Shown: positions 12,041 through 13,027 of the stretch, one piece after another
Position numbering within the stretch: position 1 is the first letter of the stretch
Layout: each line of letters begins with the position of its first letter
Source: an uncultured Oscillospiraceae bacterium
Lineage (GTDB): Bacteria > Bacillota_A > Clostridia > Oscillospirales > Oscillospiraceae
DNA: 13,027 nt
Direction: 5' to 3'
Assembly (NCBI GenBank): GCA_900769845.1
Contig: CAAGIF010000202.1
Span: 1 to 13,027 of the forward strand
Notes under the pieces: generated by a model
Seen by the model: only the letters and a program-made list of their open reading frames with translations
Databases searched by the model: none
What the model was told of the DNA's origin: nothing
Program-made: the position numbers and the translations under genes

Positions 12041-13027
12041 TTAAACTTCCTTGCTCTTGGTGGCAATCTCCATCAGACACTTGGTAATGAAGGCGTCGGG
12101 AGTCATGGCGCCCAGATCCTCACCGGTTCTGGTACGGACGGAAACAGTACCGTTTTCCATATCCCGGTCGCCAACGACCAGCATATAGGGAATCTTCTGC
12201 ATCTGCGCTTCCCGGATCTTGTAGCCCAGCTTTTCGCTGCGGCAGTCGGTTTCCGCATGGATATTCAGCGCATTCAGCTTGTCGGCAAGTTCCTTGGCGT
12301 ACTCATGGGCCCGGTCGGTGATGGGCAGAACCTTGACCTGGGTGGGCATCATCCACAGAGGCAGAGCGCCGGCATACCGCTCGATGAGGTAGGCCAAAGT
12401 CCGCTCATAGCAGCCCAAGCTGGTGCGGTGGATGATGTAGGGGGTCTTCTTCTGACCGTCGGAGTCGGTGTATTCCATGCCGAACTTCTGGGCCAGCAGC
12501 ATGTCGATCTGAATGGTGACGATGGTATCTTCCTTGCCGAAGACATTCTTGTACTGAATATCCAGCTTGGGACCGTAGAAAGCGGCTTCGTCGATGCCGA
12601 TGTCGTACTTAACATCCAGCTTGTCCAGAATCTCACCCATAACGCGCTGGGCTTCTTCCCACTGCTCAGCGGTGCCTTCGTACTTGATTCCGGCCCGGGC
12701 GGGATCCCACTGGCTGAACCGGAAGGTGCAGTTTTCCAGCATGCCCACGGTTTCCAGAACATACTTGGCCAGCTCCAGACAGCCGCGGAATTCTTCCTCC
12801 AACTGATCGGGGCGGAGCACCAGATGTCCTTCGGAAATGGTAAACTGGCGGACACGGATCAGACCGTGCATCTCGCCGGAATCCTCGTTACGGAACAGGG
12901 TAGAGGTCTCGCCCAGACGCATAGGCAGATCTCTGTAGGAGCGGGCCCGGTTCAGATAGACCTGGTACTGGAAGGGGCAGGTCATGGGACGCAGAGCGAA
13001 GCACTCCTTGGTCTCGTCCTCGGGGTC
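12041..13027 (-). CDS. thrS: Threonyl-tRNA synthetase, C-terminal half (5' end off the right edge)
   Basis: This class II synthetase charges tRNA-Thr. The visible 328 residues start inside the catalytic core at ALRPMTCPF (motif 1 region, zinc-ligand Cys) and continue with YRDLPMRLGE. The motif 2 region is FRNEDSGEMHGLIRVRQFTISEGH, whose last His aligns with the second zinc ligand. Next come FYGPKLDIQ and YIIHRTSLGCYER (third zinc-ligand His plus motif 3), then PLWMMPTQV, and the anticodon-binding domain (about the last 100 residues, KVLPITDRAHEYA to the end). The full enzyme is about 640 residues, so the TGS and editing domains lie beyond the window. The SEGH and HRTSLGCYERT versions differ from E. 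coli (DDAH, HRAILGSMER) but keep the ligands. The stop is TAA at 12041-12043. Confidence 0.96.
   Translation of the reverse strand, partial: DPEDETKECFALRPMTCPFQYQVYLNRARSYRDLPMRLGETSTLFRNEDSGEMHGLIRVRQFTISEGHLVLRPDQLEEEFRGCLELAKYVLETVGMLENCTFRFSQWDPARAGIKYEGTAEQWEEAQRVMGEILDKLDVKYDIGIDEAAFYGPKLDIQYKNVFGKEDTIVTIQIDMLLAQKFGMEYTDSDGQKKTPYIIHRTSLGCYERTLAYLIERYAGALPLWMMPTQVKVLPITDRAHEYAKELADKLNALNIHAETDCRSEKLGYKIREAQMQKIPYMLVVGDRDMENGTVSVRTRTGEDLGAMTPDAFITKCLMEIATKSKEV

Overview
The window reads as a chromosomal segment of a gut-type Clostridia, most likely the Oscillospiraceae/Ruminococcaceae group. This rests on moderately GC-rich coding DNA with many CCG/CGG codons, strong AGGAGG-type ribosome sites, sigma-A promoters with 17-base spacers, a DUF1836 gene, a DegV gene, and an intergenic two-hairpin repeat that I recall from that family. 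No lookup was possible, so the taxonomy is an inference.

Layout. Positions 1-1289 hold an aspartyl-tRNA synthetase gene (minus strand, 3' end cut by the window edge). It has its own promoter and lies downstream of a terminator that ends a DUF1836 regulator gene (1444-1965, minus). A DegV-family fatty-acid-binding gene (2115-2975, plus) diverges from the DUF1836 gene. Next, on the plus strand, come an RsmF-type rRNA m5C methyltransferase (3094-4383) and murA (4479-5744, TTG start), each with its own promoter. A bidirectional terminator separates murA from cysK (5786-6718, minus). cysK and cysE (6837-7775, plus) form a divergent pair that together makes cysteine from serine; their -35 boxes lie five bases apart.

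Positions 7776-9348 are unlike the rest. This stretch holds a 13-bp hairpin, a 105/106-base tandem repeat with a compensated internal hairpin, a conspicuously AT-rich pair of genes (a small two-helix membrane protein and a peptidase S51/PepE-like enzyme), a dispersed-repeat copy and a terminator. It is bounded by a perfect 12-bp inverted repeat. Each arm starts exactly four bases after the stop codon of the flanking convergent gene, which suggests that the island opened an older bidirectional terminator between cysE and the M42 peptidase gene.

Right of the island the minus strand carries a two-gene operon (YdcF-like membrane protein, then an M42 aminopeptidase overlapping it by ATGA), a 2'-5' RNA ligase-like 2H protein, and the C-terminal half of threonyl-tRNA synthetase running off the right edge.

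Most of the window is housekeeping DNA. I see no convincing new multi-gene system. The least explained stretch is the 7.78-9.34 kb island, especially its tandem repeat.
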